NCBI RefSeq assembly: GCF_900109285.1
Contig: NZ_FNZQ01000001.1
Coordinates: 124,001-188,000, forward strand
Reading direction: 5' to 3'
DNA length: 64,000 nucleotides
Origin: Jannaschia helgolandensis
GTDB lineage: Bacteria; Pseudomonadota; Alphaproteobacteria; Rhodobacterales; Rhodobacteraceae
Part shown: positions 49,777-59,199 of the stretch, piece by piece
How the letters are laid out: each line of letters starts with the position of its first letter
Position numbering within the stretch: position 1 is the first letter of the stretch
Translations under genes and position numbers: made by a program
Notes under the pieces: model-generated
The model's input: the letters and a program-made list of their open reading frames with translations, nothing else
What the model was told of the DNA's origin: nothing
Database searches by the model: none

Positions 49777-50774
49777 CGCAGATAATCCGTCAGCCGCAGA
49801 TTTGCCCGTCGCGCCGTAACTGAATAGATCGTCTCCAGCCGCGTCATTTCAGCCTGAACCTTTGCAGCCGTCTGGAACGGATCAGCTCCCACGGCTTCTG
49901 ATTTGCGAGCTTCCAGCTTGGCACGTTCCGTGCCCAAGGTATCAAGGAATCGGGATACACGAGCTTGCACCCCACCCAATTCGGCTTGCGTAGACACCAG
50001 ACCGCTCACAACCATGGACGCGCGAACCGGAAGCTCGCGAGACAACGTCTTTCGCGCAGTATCATCTATTTCGAACCCCGCATCAGGTAGGGACGCAATC
50101 AAAGCAGTCTGTTTCAATGCGTCCCGGATGGACATGTCGCCAGCGGCGACCGGTATCGAGAGAGACATTCCTCCGCCCAATGGGAAGACGGTTGGATCCG
50201 CTGGATAGGCCGAGAGGACATTTGTCTCGAACCCGCCGCCGGTAGCAAAGTAATCATCGAATGCTTGGAGCAGCTCAGACACATCAGTTGCTGACGTCGC
50301 CAGCGCAATGGTTTCAGCGACCAAGGCGTCAATATCGACCGGAGGACGCCCGGACGGGTCTCCATTTGCAAAGACCGCGCGTCCACCCAGTTTGTAACCA
50401 ATGGCGACGGCGATATCGGTCAAGGCACCACTCGCAGTCGCGGCAATCGCATCGACCTGCCCGGAGCCGCCTGGTACGAGTGCAGATGTCAAACCTTCTG
50501 TCACTCGGCTTCCGATCGACTGGATCGACGACATCGCAGTTTGCACAGAGTCGAGCCATGTCCCCGCACGACTCAATGCGCCTTGCCGCGCGTCTTGGGT
50601 CCGTAAGGCATGGGAAATACGCGAGAATGTCGAAAAGTCGCTGCTCAAAGCCCGTCCGATGTCTGCAAACCGACCGCTTGCAAGCTCTTCCGTCAAGACA
50701 TCCAGACGAGCCCGGGTATCTGCCGACAGGTCGCGCGGCGCAATCAGAGGTGTGAGTGTCGTCTTGTTAAGCAT
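49773..50774 (-). CDS. flgL: Flagellar hook-filament junction protein FlgL
   Basis: A 333-residue flagellin-fold protein (HAP3). N-terminal helical DTRARLDVLTEELASGRFAD and C-terminal helical region ending RANLRLTDYLR fit FlgL. It starts one base after the flgK stop and overlaps flgI. It joins FlgK to the filament. Confidence 0.9.
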   Translation of the reverse strand: MLNKTTLTPLIAPRDLSADTRARLDVLTEELASGRFADIGRALSSDFSTFSRISHALRTQDARQGALSRAGTWLDSVQTAMSSIQSIGSRVTEGLTSALVPGGSGQVDAIAATASGALTDIAVAIGYKLGGRAVFANGDPSGRPPVDIDALVAETIALATSATDVSELLQAFDDYFATGGGFETNVLSAYPADPTVFPLGGGMSLSIPVAAGDMSIRDALKQTALIASLPDAGFEIDDTARKTLSRELPVRASMVVSGLVSTQAELGGVQARVSRFLDTLGTERAKLEARKSEAVGADPFQTAAKVQAEMTRLETIYSVTARRANLRLTDYLR

Positions 50775-50775
50775 A

Positions 50776-52221
50776 TCAGATCTCCGTCAGGCGGTTCATC
50801 ATGTCGCTTACAGCCTGAACGATCCGCGCATTGGCTGCATACGCTTGTTCAATTTCAACAAGGCGACGCATTTCGGTGTCGATATCGACTTGGCCACCAT
50901 CGCGTCCAGCATCCAGGCCCTCTGTGCTGATCATGCTGAATGCTACGCGGTCGTCCATCGCAAGACGTTCACTTGAAACTATAGATTTCAATGATGCGGC
51001 ATGGCCCGCCAAGCTTGCGGTTATACCCGGCAAGCCACCACTGGATGGCTGTGCCTGCTTGGAAAGTGTCGCACCATAGCGCAGGATGAGGGAGGCATCC
51101 ACACCTGTGCCCTCTGCCATTGCCCCAAGACCATCACGTAAGCGCCACAAGTCATCACCGGCATCAGGTAGTATACGTTCATTGACCTCCAGGCGACCGG
51201 CTAGACCTGGGTCCGGAACAGCCGCAATCACGGTGCCCCGGTCTGTAAACAGGCCTGCATCGCCGACCATCCGCGTCGTGTCGACATCTGCGGCTTCGAA
51301 CCGTTCGATCAAATCGGCTGCCAAACCATCCAGCCGCGACGTCGCCTGTGGCGCAACATCGTCCCTTATTTTAAATAATGCTTCGAGAGCACCGCCTGGA
51401 ATTCCGCTGGGCGTCCCGGTTGTGCCCACATCTCGACCGTTCACACGCAGCCCGGACAACTGGGTCGGTGCTGACATTTCAGCCGTGATCGGTGCGCGCG
51501 TGTCGAAGCCCAGTGTCGCAGGCCGACCGTCCAGCAGAAGAAGTCCACCCTTGGAGACAAGGGCAACCGCACCATCGTCCCGAGCCAGTTCGCGCACCGG
51601 TACCTGAGCGGAAATACGATCAATCAGAAGCGCCCGCTGATCTTGAAGATCGGCGGCATCGTTGCCCCCTGAGCTAAGACGCCGGATATCAGTGTTTAGC
51701 CGTGCTACGTCTGCGAGATCACTGTTCAACTGCGCAACGACGCGTCCAATGTCTGTATCTGCGGATTGGCGCTCATCCTGGATGACGTCATCCAGCGTGT
51801 TTATCAGCGCTACAAGATCTGTTGCGGCATTGGCAATTTCCGTCATTCCAACAACAGATCGGGGATCGGCGGCAGCAGTGACAAATGCAGCGTCGAGGCG
51901 GGCTATTTGATCTGAAAGACTTCCCGACTGATCAGGGTCCCCGATGCCAGAATCTAATCGTGCGTAGAACGATTGCAGGACTTCTTCGCCAGCTTGTCGG
52001 GATTGTGCCTCCCTCCGCATCAGCACCAGCCTGGGATCAGAGTCGCGCGAAATCGTGACAAGCGATCCAGGTACGCCCACGCCCGGTCCACCCATGTCGA
52101 TGCTGCGGCGGGCATATCCGGCGCGGTCCGCATTCGCGACATTGCGTGCCACGACTTCAGCCCGGCGCGAGCTGAGGTCCAAGCCGGCGACCGCAATATT
52201 GAGCGAGGAAGAGAGACTCAT
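50776..52221 (-). CDS. flgK: Flagellar hook-associated protein FlgK
   Basis: A 481-residue HAP1. N-terminal rod-type motif SSSLNIAVAGLDLSSRRAEV and VARNVANADRAGYARR; C-terminal LVEIEQAYAANARIVQAVSD. The start is ATG 52221 with AGGAG seven bases upstream; an upstream in-frame codon at 52248 lacks a site. It sits between flgE and flgL, which is the usual order. Confidence 0.95.
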   Translation of the reverse strand: MSLSSSLNIAVAGLDLSSRRAEVVARNVANADRAGYARRSIDMGGPGVGVPGSLVTISRDSDPRLVLMRREAQSRQAGEEVLQSFYARLDSGIGDPDQSGSLSDQIARLDAAFVTAAADPRSVVGMTEIANAATDLVALINTLDDVIQDERQSADTDIGRVVAQLNSDLADVARLNTDIRRLSSGGNDAADLQDQRALLIDRISAQVPVRELARDDGAVALVSKGGLLLLDGRPATLGFDTRAPITAEMSAPTQLSGLRVNGRDVGTTGTPSGIPGGALEALFKIRDDVAPQATSRLDGLAADLIERFEAADVDTTRMVGDAGLFTDRGTVIAAVPDPGLAGRLEVNERILPDAGDDLWRLRDGLGAMAEGTGVDASLILRYGATLSKQAQPSSGGLPGITASLAGHAASLKSIVSSERLAMDDRVAFSMISTEGLDAGRDGGQVDIDTEMRRLVEIEQAYAANARIVQAVSDMMNRLTEI

Positions 52222-52248
52222 ATCGAAACTCCTGTTCGGGAAGCACAA

Positions 52249-53550
52249 TCAGCGCTTGATGTTAGTCGTTTCCTGCAACATCTCGTCGACAGTCTGGATA
52301 ACCTTCGCATTCGAATTGTAGGCTCGTTGCGTCTGGATGAGCTGCGTCAGCTCAGAAGCGACGTCGGTAGCGCTTTCCTCGCGCGAGAAGCCGATCACAT
52401 CGCCGACCGGGCCGTCGCCGGCGTTCCAGAGATAGAACGCGCCGCTGTCGGACGAGACCTGGTAAGTCTGATTCGCCAGAGGCTTGAGTCCGTTCGGGTT
52501 CGGAACATCGACAATCGGGATCTGATAGAGCGTCTTGGTGAACCCGCTGTCGTAAATGGCCGAGAGCATGCCCAGCGCATCAACTTCGATCGATGCAAGA
52601 TTGCCCACCGGAGAGCCGTTTTTGGTGATCGACAGCGGTGCAAAGGTGTCCGATAACTGAGACAGGCCACGCGCTTCCAGCGGGCGCCCGATGTCCAGTT
52701 CCAACGCTCCACTCTGTGCACCGACGGTGATCAGACCTGTACCCGCGTCATAAGCGCCTACAGAACCTGTCGTGACACTGGAAATCGTGCCGCCATAGTC
52801 GCGTGTATCATCGAATTGCACGGTGAATTCGCCGACCAGCAGACCGCCCTGAGCCGCATCATTGACCTGAATGGTCCATTCGTTGCTGGATCCGCTGGCC
52901 GGGATTGTCGGAACGAAGGTGATATCCAGGTTCTGCGCCTGACCGAGATTACCGAAATATTCGAGCGCCATCGTACGCGATCCGCCGCTTGAATCGAAAG
53001 ACGTATCGGTCGCCGGCAGGTTCACACCGAGAGAAATTCTCGTCGTGGCATCCCCCTCGAACTGATTGGCATCGACTCGCACGGGCATCAAGCCGCCCAT
53101 GGTGTCACGTGCATAGCTTGGAATTCCGCCATCCTGATTTGCAGGCCAGCCCAATAAAGCCTGGCCGCTGGCCGTGCGAAGGATACCGTTGGCATCGGCG
53201 CGAAATGATCCCGTTGACGTCATTCGCAGCGGGAGATCACTGGATCCCGACGCCACCGCCGTGATCGGTGTCACCGGCAACATGCCCCGGCCCGTAACCG
53301 AAAGATCGGTAGGATTGTTCGTTGTGATCAGCGTGCCGCGCTGTTCTACGGCGCGACCGGTGGTAACGCGCACCCCGCCCGCAGAATAAGCACCGCGACT
53401 TTGATCCAAAACGAGGGAATGGAAGTCCGCCGTCGATCGCTTATACCCAAACGTGGCCGAATTCGCGATGTTATCGGAGATGGTAGCCAGGCGGCTGGCG
53501 TTCACATTCAAGCCCGTGACACCTGCATTGAGGGAAGAGGAAATCGTCAT
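52249..53550 (-). CDS. flgE: Flagellar hook protein FlgE
   Basis: A 433-residue hook protein. N-terminal TISSSLNAGVTGLNVNASRL and ISDNIANSATFGYKR; C-terminal LTQLIQTQRAYNSNAKVIQT followed by the usual DEMLQETTNI end. RBS AAAGGA upstream of ATG 53550. It lies 27 bp before flgK. Confidence 0.95.
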   Translation of the reverse strand: MTISSSLNAGVTGLNVNASRLATISDNIANSATFGYKRSTADFHSLVLDQSRGAYSAGGVRVTTGRAVEQRGTLITTNNPTDLSVTGRGMLPVTPITAVASGSSDLPLRMTSTGSFRADANGILRTASGQALLGWPANQDGGIPSYARDTMGGLMPVRVDANQFEGDATTRISLGVNLPATDTSFDSSGGSRTMALEYFGNLGQAQNLDITFVPTIPASGSSNEWTIQVNDAAQGGLLVGEFTVQFDDTRDYGGTISSVTTGSVGAYDAGTGLITVGAQSGALELDIGRPLEARGLSQLSDTFAPLSITKNGSPVGNLASIEVDALGMLSAIYDSGFTKTLYQIPIVDVPNPNGLKPLANQTYQVSSDSGAFYLWNAGDGPVGDVIGFSREESATDVASELTQLIQTQRAYNSNAKVIQTVDEMLQETTNIKR

Positions 53551-53672
53551 CGGCGGTCCTTTCGGTATCTCGGTTTGGTAGCGACATTGAGTCGTCTTCG
53601 CCCGACCATGGCGGACGAAGTCTTAAGGGCCTGCTAATGGCAGTGGCTTTTGTTCGTCATAGCCGCCGTCAT

Positions 53673-54479
53673 TTATCGTCTCGGCGCCACCCGGTCGCGT
53701 AGGATAATGATTTCAATACGATTGTTACGGCTGGACAGCGGATCGGAGGCGACCGGCCGACGGTCGGCATGCCCGGTTACACGCACGACCCGCGCATCGG
53801 ACACCCCTGCAACGGGCAAAAGGCGACGCACGGCATCAGCGCGACCATTCGACATCCGCCAGACCTGTGGCCGTCGTGTGACGACCGGCTCGGCGGCAAT
53901 GAACGACGCAATGGCAATGGCGTTGGGACGGGCGCGAAGCTGACCCCCTACCGACCGGATCAACTTGCGTAAAAGTGGCGTCGGGGCAACGCCCTCGAAC
54001 AGGGGTGAGCTGGGCAGGTCGAAAAACTCGATTACCAGTCCTTCGTCGCTCAGCCGCACGGAAACGTGGCGCAACATCTCTTCGTCAAGCAGACTGTCGC
54101 CGCCTTTACCAAAGATCGCGGCCTCAACCGCCATCAGCTCGGCATCTTCGACGGTCGTGCCATTAGCTTCGGACGAGGTGATGCCGCCCCGACCCAATTG
54201 CACCTGACTGGCATCGGCAGACATCGACCGTCCGCCCAACGCGCCTTCCCCACCGCCGGATACGCGGCTGACGGCTATGGTCGGGCTAAAATAGTCGGCA
54301 AGCCCCTTGCGTTGCTTGTCGGTCGTCGCATTGAGCAGCCACATCAGCATGAAGAACGCCATCATCGCGGTCACGAAATCTGCATAGGCCACTTTCCAAG
54401 CGCCGCCATGATGACCACCCGCGATCACTTTCTTGCGCTTGACAATGATTGGTCTTTTGTTGTCGTCCTTGTCGGCCAT
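53673..54479 (-). CDS. motB: Flagellar motor stator protein MotB
   Basis: A 268-residue stator subunit. The basic N-terminus is followed by a single helix with the proton-binding Asp (YADFVTAMMAFFMLMWLLNA). A linker with the plug region (QRKGLADYFSPTIAVSR) and an OmpA-like peptidoglycan-binding domain (about 170-268, ending VTGHADRRPVASDPLSSRN) complete it. The start is ATG 54479, because GGAGG is seven bases upstream of it and too close to the ATG at 54485. motA is not in the window. Confidence 0.92.
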   Translation of the reverse strand: MADKDDNKRPIIVKRKKVIAGGHHGGAWKVAYADFVTAMMAFFMLMWLLNATTDKQRKGLADYFSPTIAVSRVSGGGEGALGGRSMSADASQVQLGRGGITSSEANGTTVEDAELMAVEAAIFGKGGDSLLDEEMLRHVSVRLSDEGLVIEFFDLPSSPLFEGVAPTPLLRKLIRSVGGQLRARPNAIAIASFIAAEPVVTRRPQVWRMSNGRADAVRRLLPVAGVSDARVVRVTGHADRRPVASDPLSSRNNRIEIIILRDRVAPRR

Positions 54480-54535
54480 CCTCATACCTCCGCCAGTCTG
54501 GTCTAGGGGCAAGAGATGAAGAATCTGTTAGCGGT

Positions 54536-55078
54536 TCAGGGTGCGATCCAACGGCCAACCGTGCCCGTGAAGACCGCACGACGGTGTGGGTCATGGGAGA
54601 GCGATACGGCGTCGATCACGCGAACACACCCCGATAATACAATAAAGCGTTCGATTTCTGGCGTGCGGGTCACATCTTCCGGCGCATCGACCGTATCGCC
54701 GGGGGCGGGGTCGGTGCCATAGTTCAGGCGGGATGACGGTGGCACCGTAGACCAGCGGGCGGGATCTGCGGGCAGGAGTGTCATCGTCAGCGTCAGCCGC
54801 ACCTGGAGCTGCGCTGCGGCATCCCATAACAGGAGCGCGGCTCTTGGATCGCGGGACAACGCACGAACCTTGGCGGTGCGCAGGTCGGAATGAACCTCGA
54901 CGGTACCCGCATCCCGGTCCGCCGCCCGCAACCCGACCGTCCGCGCCTCGGGTCCATCGGTACCGATCGTCGCCAGAGTGACAAATCGGAACGGGTCGTC
55001 CGACACCCGCGCGCCACGGGCGAGACGGCCCCACACGTGCGTCAACAGATCATCCAACTGTCCGAACGGGTCACTCAT
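54536..55078 (-). CDS. Pyridoxamine-5'-phosphate-oxidase-family flavin protein
   Basis: A 180-residue split-barrel FMN-binding protein. FRFVTLATIGTDGPEARTVG, VHSDLRTAKVRALSRDPRAA and a C-terminal Arg/His-containing segment are as in PNPOx-like proteins. It is shorter than true PdxH and lacks its C-terminal dimer region, so the substrate is open. It overlaps the AttH-like gene by 8 bp. Confidence 0.82.
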   Translation of the reverse strand: MSDPFGQLDDLLTHVWGRLARGARVSDDPFRFVTLATIGTDGPEARTVGLRAADRDAGTVEVHSDLRTAKVRALSRDPRAALLLWDAAAQLQVRLTLTMTLLPADPARWSTVPPSSRLNYGTDPAPGDTVDAPEDVTRTPEIERFIVLSGCVRVIDAVSLSHDPHRRAVFTGTVGRWIAP

Positions 55079-56087
55079 AACCCGTCATCTCCAGATATCC
55101 GGTCGCGGTATGGGTTCCGGTAGCCGTGACCGGACCTTCCCAATAGGGAAAGAGCGTGGCCTGCCAACTGTCTGGGTTCACCGCATCAACCGTCAAATCG
55201 ATGTCCCGATCCGGCAGGGCCAGCCGCCAGCGCACGGGCACGTTGCGCCCTGCGACCGTCGCAGTCTCCAGCGGCTCTGCGATCAGAGCATCGCCATAGT
55301 AGGGCGACATCGTGCCATCCGCTGCAATGTAGGAGGCATAATGAAACCCTTCCCCGCCGCGCAGCGAAAACGCCATCAGCCGCGCGCCGTCGTCCAGGTA
55401 CAGTGAGAACCAGTCCCATCCCTCCTGATCGGCCTCCAGCGGTTGCGACGACCACTCCCTGTCCAGCCAGCCCTTGCCGGTCACGGACACCGGCCCGTCG
55501 GGCAGGTCGAGCGTTCCGGTCACGTCGTAGAACGGTTGCGAATAGTAGTAGCTGGCCTGCCCCGAGGCGGACTTGACCGAAAAGCCACCGTCGCCGTGAA
55601 ACACCAGCGGCCCCTGTGCCGTCAGATCCAGCGCATAGCCGACTTCGCCGTTTGACGCCCGCAAGGTCAGCGCATCCAGATCGTCGCCCGCCATCGACCA
55701 GTCGTCGATCCAGGCCTCGAAAGGTGCGGGCGTCACACCGGCCTGCCCGACATCGCCGCGTGCGAACCGCTCGCCGGTGTAATGCGCATCCGGCGTCGTC
55801 AGGCCGAAATGTCCCATCCAGACCTGAGGCCCCGTGGGCGTCAGGGCCGAACGGAACAATGTCCATTGCACACCGTATTGTTGTCCGTCCGCGTCCTGCA
55901 CCGACGCCGTCAGATACCACCATTCAATGCGATAATCATCATGTGCGCCTAGGTCGGCAGGAAAATCGAATGTTGGATTTGGTGTCGGAAGGGCAAATCC
56001 ATCCGCTGCCTGCCCCAGTCCGGCGAAGCCTTGCGCGTGTAGAGGCAAGGCCAGCCACAGAGCCGCGATCAGAGCCCTAACGTTCAT
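55071..56087 (-). CDS. AttH/CrtC-like secreted lipocalin-type protein
   Basis: A 338-residue protein with signal peptide (LIAALWLALPLHAQG). The mature protein contains HDDYRIEWWYLTASVQDADG and further beta-strand repeats (DREWSSQPLEADQEGWDWFS), the pattern of the AttH/CrtC (hydroxyneurosporene-synthase-like) double-lipocalin fold. It overlaps the FtsX-type permease gene by 11 bp, reproducing the AttEFGH order. Thought to bind a hydrophobic molecule handled by the ABC permease. Confidence 0.85.
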   Translation of the reverse strand: MNVRALIAALWLALPLHAQGFAGLGQAADGFALPTPNPTFDFPADLGAHDDYRIEWWYLTASVQDADGQQYGVQWTLFRSALTPTGPQVWMGHFGLTTPDAHYTGERFARGDVGQAGVTPAPFEAWIDDWSMAGDDLDALTLRASNGEVGYALDLTAQGPLVFHGDGGFSVKSASGQASYYYSQPFYDVTGTLDLPDGPVSVTGKGWLDREWSSQPLEADQEGWDWFSLYLDDGARLMAFSLRGGEGFHYASYIAADGTMSPYYGDALIAEPLETATVAGRNVPVRWRLALPDRDIDLTVDAVNPDSWQATLFPYWEGPVTATGTHTATGYLEMTGYE

Positions 56088-58452
56088 GCGCGAATACCTT
56101 TACAAGATCGGCGGGCGCCATTCGCCACAGCCGCCACGCCGGAAGTGCTGCCGCCAGCCCCGCTGCGACCATCGACCAGATCGCCAGTGTCAACCAACCG
56201 GCTGGATCGGGCAAAAGCGGCAGGCGCCAGCCGAAAGCCTGCACATTGACGACCGCCAGAAGCACCCATGCAAGCGCGATGCCTGTCGGAATGGCCAGAA
56301 CCGCCGTGAACGCCGCCAGCAACAGCGCGCGTCCCAAATCGGCGAGTGCGATCCGCGACCGGGTCATGCCAAGCGCCCAGACCGGCGCGACCTGCGGCAC
56401 CCGCATCGCTCCCAGCGTCGTCAAAGACGCCCAGAGCGCAAAGGCCGCCACGCCCAGCGTCAGCACATTCAGCGAAGCGGTGACGGCGAAGGTCTGCTCG
56501 AAAACATTGAGCGAAAACGCCTTGATTCCGGCCTGATCCTCGATCCGGCGAGGCGGCAGGTCGAACCGTTCGGTCAGGTCGCGGGCCAGGGCGGGAACGT
56601 CCGCAGGATCAAGTCGCAGGCCGAAGGTGGTCGTCACGGCCTCGGGAAAAGTCTGGCGAAACAGCGTGTCGGTCAGGATCGCCTGACCGAGCGGATTACC
56701 ATAGTCCGAATAGACACCCAGAACCTGTTGTCGCCCCGCGCGCCCCAGATCGACTTCTGCCCCGGCCCACAGACCCGTACGGCGAGCCAGTTGTTCGTTG
56801 ATCAGCGCACCCTCTCCAGTCGCAAGCCTGTCCCAGACGCCCGGCACTGCATCCAGAAGGGGCCAGTTGTCGCGGAAAGTCGGATGATCGACTTGCCCGA
56901 AGACGTCGCCCGTGGCGCCCTCCAGCACCGTCTCCGCCGATGCTACAGGCAGTACGGCATCAACCTTGTCGATGACATAGGCCTGCATCTCCGCCGCTTC
57001 TTCTGCATCATTGGCATAAAGATACAGCTCAGATGCCAGCCGCTGATCCAGCCATCCGGTGAAGGTCGCGCGAAAACTGCCGACCATTGTGCTCACGCCG
57101 ACATTCGCGGCAAGCGCCAGCAGCAGCGCCATCAGCGCAAGGCTCAGTCCGGGAACCTGTTGCCGCGCATCGGCCCAGAGCCATTGCGCCACGGCCCCCC
57201 TGGCCCGCGACGCGCCCACAGCCAGCACGCCGGACAGCATTGGCGGCAGCAGCAGTGCGGCCCCAAGCAACAGCGCGCCCAGACAGACAAATCCTATGAC
57301 CAGTCCGTTTCCAAACAAGGCCAGAGCGCCTGCGACGATCAGCAATCCGCCCCCCCCGATGCCCTGTCGCATCAATGTCGCGGCCCGCGCGCGGGCCCAG
57401 GCACGCGGCATGGCGGGGGCCAGAACCGGCAGGCGGACAAGTTGCCAGAGGCTCTGTCCGCCTGCGACAGCCAGCCCGATGCCCGCCATCGCGAACCCCG
57501 ACAACCACCAGACTGGCGAAAGGGACAGGGTGTCCGCGACGCCCGCACCATACAGCCCAGACAGCGTTGCTGCGACACCTGGCAGCAGGAGCGCCGCAAC
57601 AAGATAGCCCAGCAGGATGCCCAACGTCCCCGAAATCAGCGTGAAGGCCGCCAGTTCGACGGCCAGCAAGAAGGTCAACCGCCGCGCAGGCAATCCAAGC
57701 GCGCGCAGGGTCCGGAACAGGGGGCGACGCTGTTCGAATGCGAGACCAATAGCGGCGTGGACAATGAACAGGCCGACCGCGAAGGCCAGCAATCCAAAGG
57801 CCGTCAGGTTCAGGTGAAAGCTGTCGGTCAATCGCGCGATATCACTGCTGCCCGTCGGCTGCACCAGCCGTGTATCCGGGAACAGATCGGTCAATGGCCT
57901 TAAATCGGGCCGCACGCCGGGCAGGACCATAAGGCGCGACACTTCCTGCGTTCCAAGAATTGCCTGCGCCGCTGCGATATCCGCGATCACCAGACCCGGG
58001 GCCAGGTCGGGCGCAATGCGCGCTTCGGGCCATCCTTCGGGCAGCGTGACATCCGGCGCGACAAACACCAGATCGCCGGTCAGGAAACCGGTCAATGCGT
58101 CTTCGGGCGACAGATCCGGTGTCGCGGCCGATGGAGGTGCGGTGAACGGGTCGATGCCCAGAAGGCGCAGATGAGTGCCGGGAACCCTGCCTTCGATTAC
58201 GGGGGTCACAGGCCATCCGGCCCGCCGCGCCGTGGCGAAATCCGCCAAAGTCAGCGGTCCTTCCAGGCGCGGCAGAGCATCCTGCCCCAGTGTCGCGGCG
58301 GCGCGGGCGTAGGACAGGCGCGCCTGCGCGTTGATTGCCTGCACACCGGTCCAGAGGCCCGTCGCCAGCGCCAACCCCACCACCAGCGTCAGCAATTGCA
58401 GTGGATGTCGTCGCCAATGCGCAAGCAGTGCGTCCAATGCTGCTCTATTCAT
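56077..58452 (-). CDS. FtsX-family ABC transporter permease (fused, two domains)
   Basis: A 791-residue inner-membrane protein with a first helix (residues 16-36), a periplasmic domain, and two FtsX-type three-helix blocks (about 215-390 and 660-785). The second block ends ALPAWRLWRMAPADLVKVFA, the MacB/FtsX-type end motif. A single long chain replaces two permease subunits. It lies 9 bp after the ATPase gene. Likely a mechanotransducing ABC system acting on a lipid or lipoprotein rather than a bulk transporter. Confidence 0.88.
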   Translation of the reverse strand: MNRAALDALLAHWRRHPLQLLTLVVGLALATGLWTGVQAINAQARLSYARAAATLGQDALPRLEGPLTLADFATARRAGWPVTPVIEGRVPGTHLRLLGIDPFTAPPSAATPDLSPEDALTGFLTGDLVFVAPDVTLPEGWPEARIAPDLAPGLVIADIAAAQAILGTQEVSRLMVLPGVRPDLRPLTDLFPDTRLVQPTGSSDIARLTDSFHLNLTAFGLLAFAVGLFIVHAAIGLAFEQRRPLFRTLRALGLPARRLTFLLAVELAAFTLISGTLGILLGYLVAALLLPGVAATLSGLYGAGVADTLSLSPVWWLSGFAMAGIGLAVAGGQSLWQLVRLPVLAPAMPRAWARARAATLMRQGIGGGGLLIVAGALALFGNGLVIGFVCLGALLLGAALLLPPMLSGVLAVGASRARGAVAQWLWADARQQVPGLSLALMALLLALAANVGVSTMVGSFRATFTGWLDQRLASELYLYANDAEEAAEMQAYVIDKVDAVLPVASAETVLEGATGDVFGQVDHPTFRDNWPLLDAVPGVWDRLATGEGALINEQLARRTGLWAGAEVDLGRAGRQQVLGVYSDYGNPLGQAILTDTLFRQTFPEAVTTTFGLRLDPADVPALARDLTERFDLPPRRIEDQAGIKAFSLNVFEQTFAVTASLNVLTLGVAAFALWASLTTLGAMRVPQVAPVWALGMTRSRIALADLGRALLLAAFTAVLAIPTGIALAWVLLAVVNVQAFGWRLPLLPDPAGWLTLAIWSMVAAGLAAALPAWRLWRMAPADLVKVFAHER

Positions 58453-58461
58453 GGCGCACCC

Positions 58462-59115
58462 TCATGTGATCCGGCCCGCGCGCAGATGCAGGCGGTCGTC
58501 CAGCATGGCGGCCAGCCGCTCCGAATGCGTCACCATCAGAAAGCCCGCGCCTGTCTCGACCGCCATGTCACGCATCAGCGCCATCATCGCATCGCCCGTC
58601 GCCTCGTCGAGGTTGCCCGTCGGCTCATCCGCCAACACCAGTCGGGGACGTGCCGCCAGCGTGCGTCCTATTGCGACCCTTTGCTGCTGCCCACCCGACA
58701 ATTGTTCGGGGAACCGATGCAGGTGATCGCCCAGACCCAGCCTTTCGGCCAAAGCGAAGATATTGCCGGGGTCCCGCCCGGCAAGACGCGCATGGAATGT
58801 CAGGTTATCGGCCACATTCAGCGACGGGATCAGGTTGAACTGCTGAAACACCAGGCCGACAGTATCGCGTCGCATCGCCGCCCGCGCGCCGTCTCCCATG
58901 GCGGCAATGTCCTGGCCTTCGACCAGAATGGTGCCGCTGTCAGGTATATCTAACCCAGCCACCAGATGCAGCAGCGTGGACTTGCCCGACCCGCTTTCAC
59001 CCGTCAGGGCCAGTGTCCGGCCCGCCGTCAGATCGAAGGACACGTCCCGCAGAACAGGCTGCGGGCCATCGGTGGTCTCAAAGGATTTCTCGACGGCGCG
59101 CACGGACAAAAGCAT
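58462..59115 (-). CDS. LolD/MacB-type ABC ATPase
   Basis: A 217-residue nucleotide-binding protein: Walker A GESGSGKSTLLH, Q-loop VFQQFNLIPSLNV, signature LSGGQQQRVAIGRTLA, Walker B RLVLADEPTGNLDE and His switch VTHSE. Its length and motifs place it in the LolD/MacB branch that pairs with FtsX-type permeases. First gene of the ATPase-permease-AttH unit. Confidence 0.93.
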   Translation of the reverse strand: MLLSVRAVEKSFETTDGPQPVLRDVSFDLTAGRTLALTGESGSGKSTLLHLVAGLDIPDSGTILVEGQDIAAMGDGARAAMRRDTVGLVFQQFNLIPSLNVADNLTFHARLAGRDPGNIFALAERLGLGDHLHRFPEQLSGGQQQRVAIGRTLAARPRLVLADEPTGNLDEATGDAMMALMRDMAVETGAGFLMVTHSERLAAMLDDRLHLRAGRIT

Positions 59116-59199
59116 GTGCGGACGGTAGCGGAGAGGCCTGCGACTTCAACATGCAAAGCGCCGCAGGGTGCAGCCTTTGGGGCCGCTCCGGGCATTTAT

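Noticed and set aside
56086-57903. 605-codon ORF on the + strand
   Set aside because: It is antisense to the FtsX-type permease, is very rich in Arg/Gln as expected of a GC-rich shadow frame, and has no domain resemblance.
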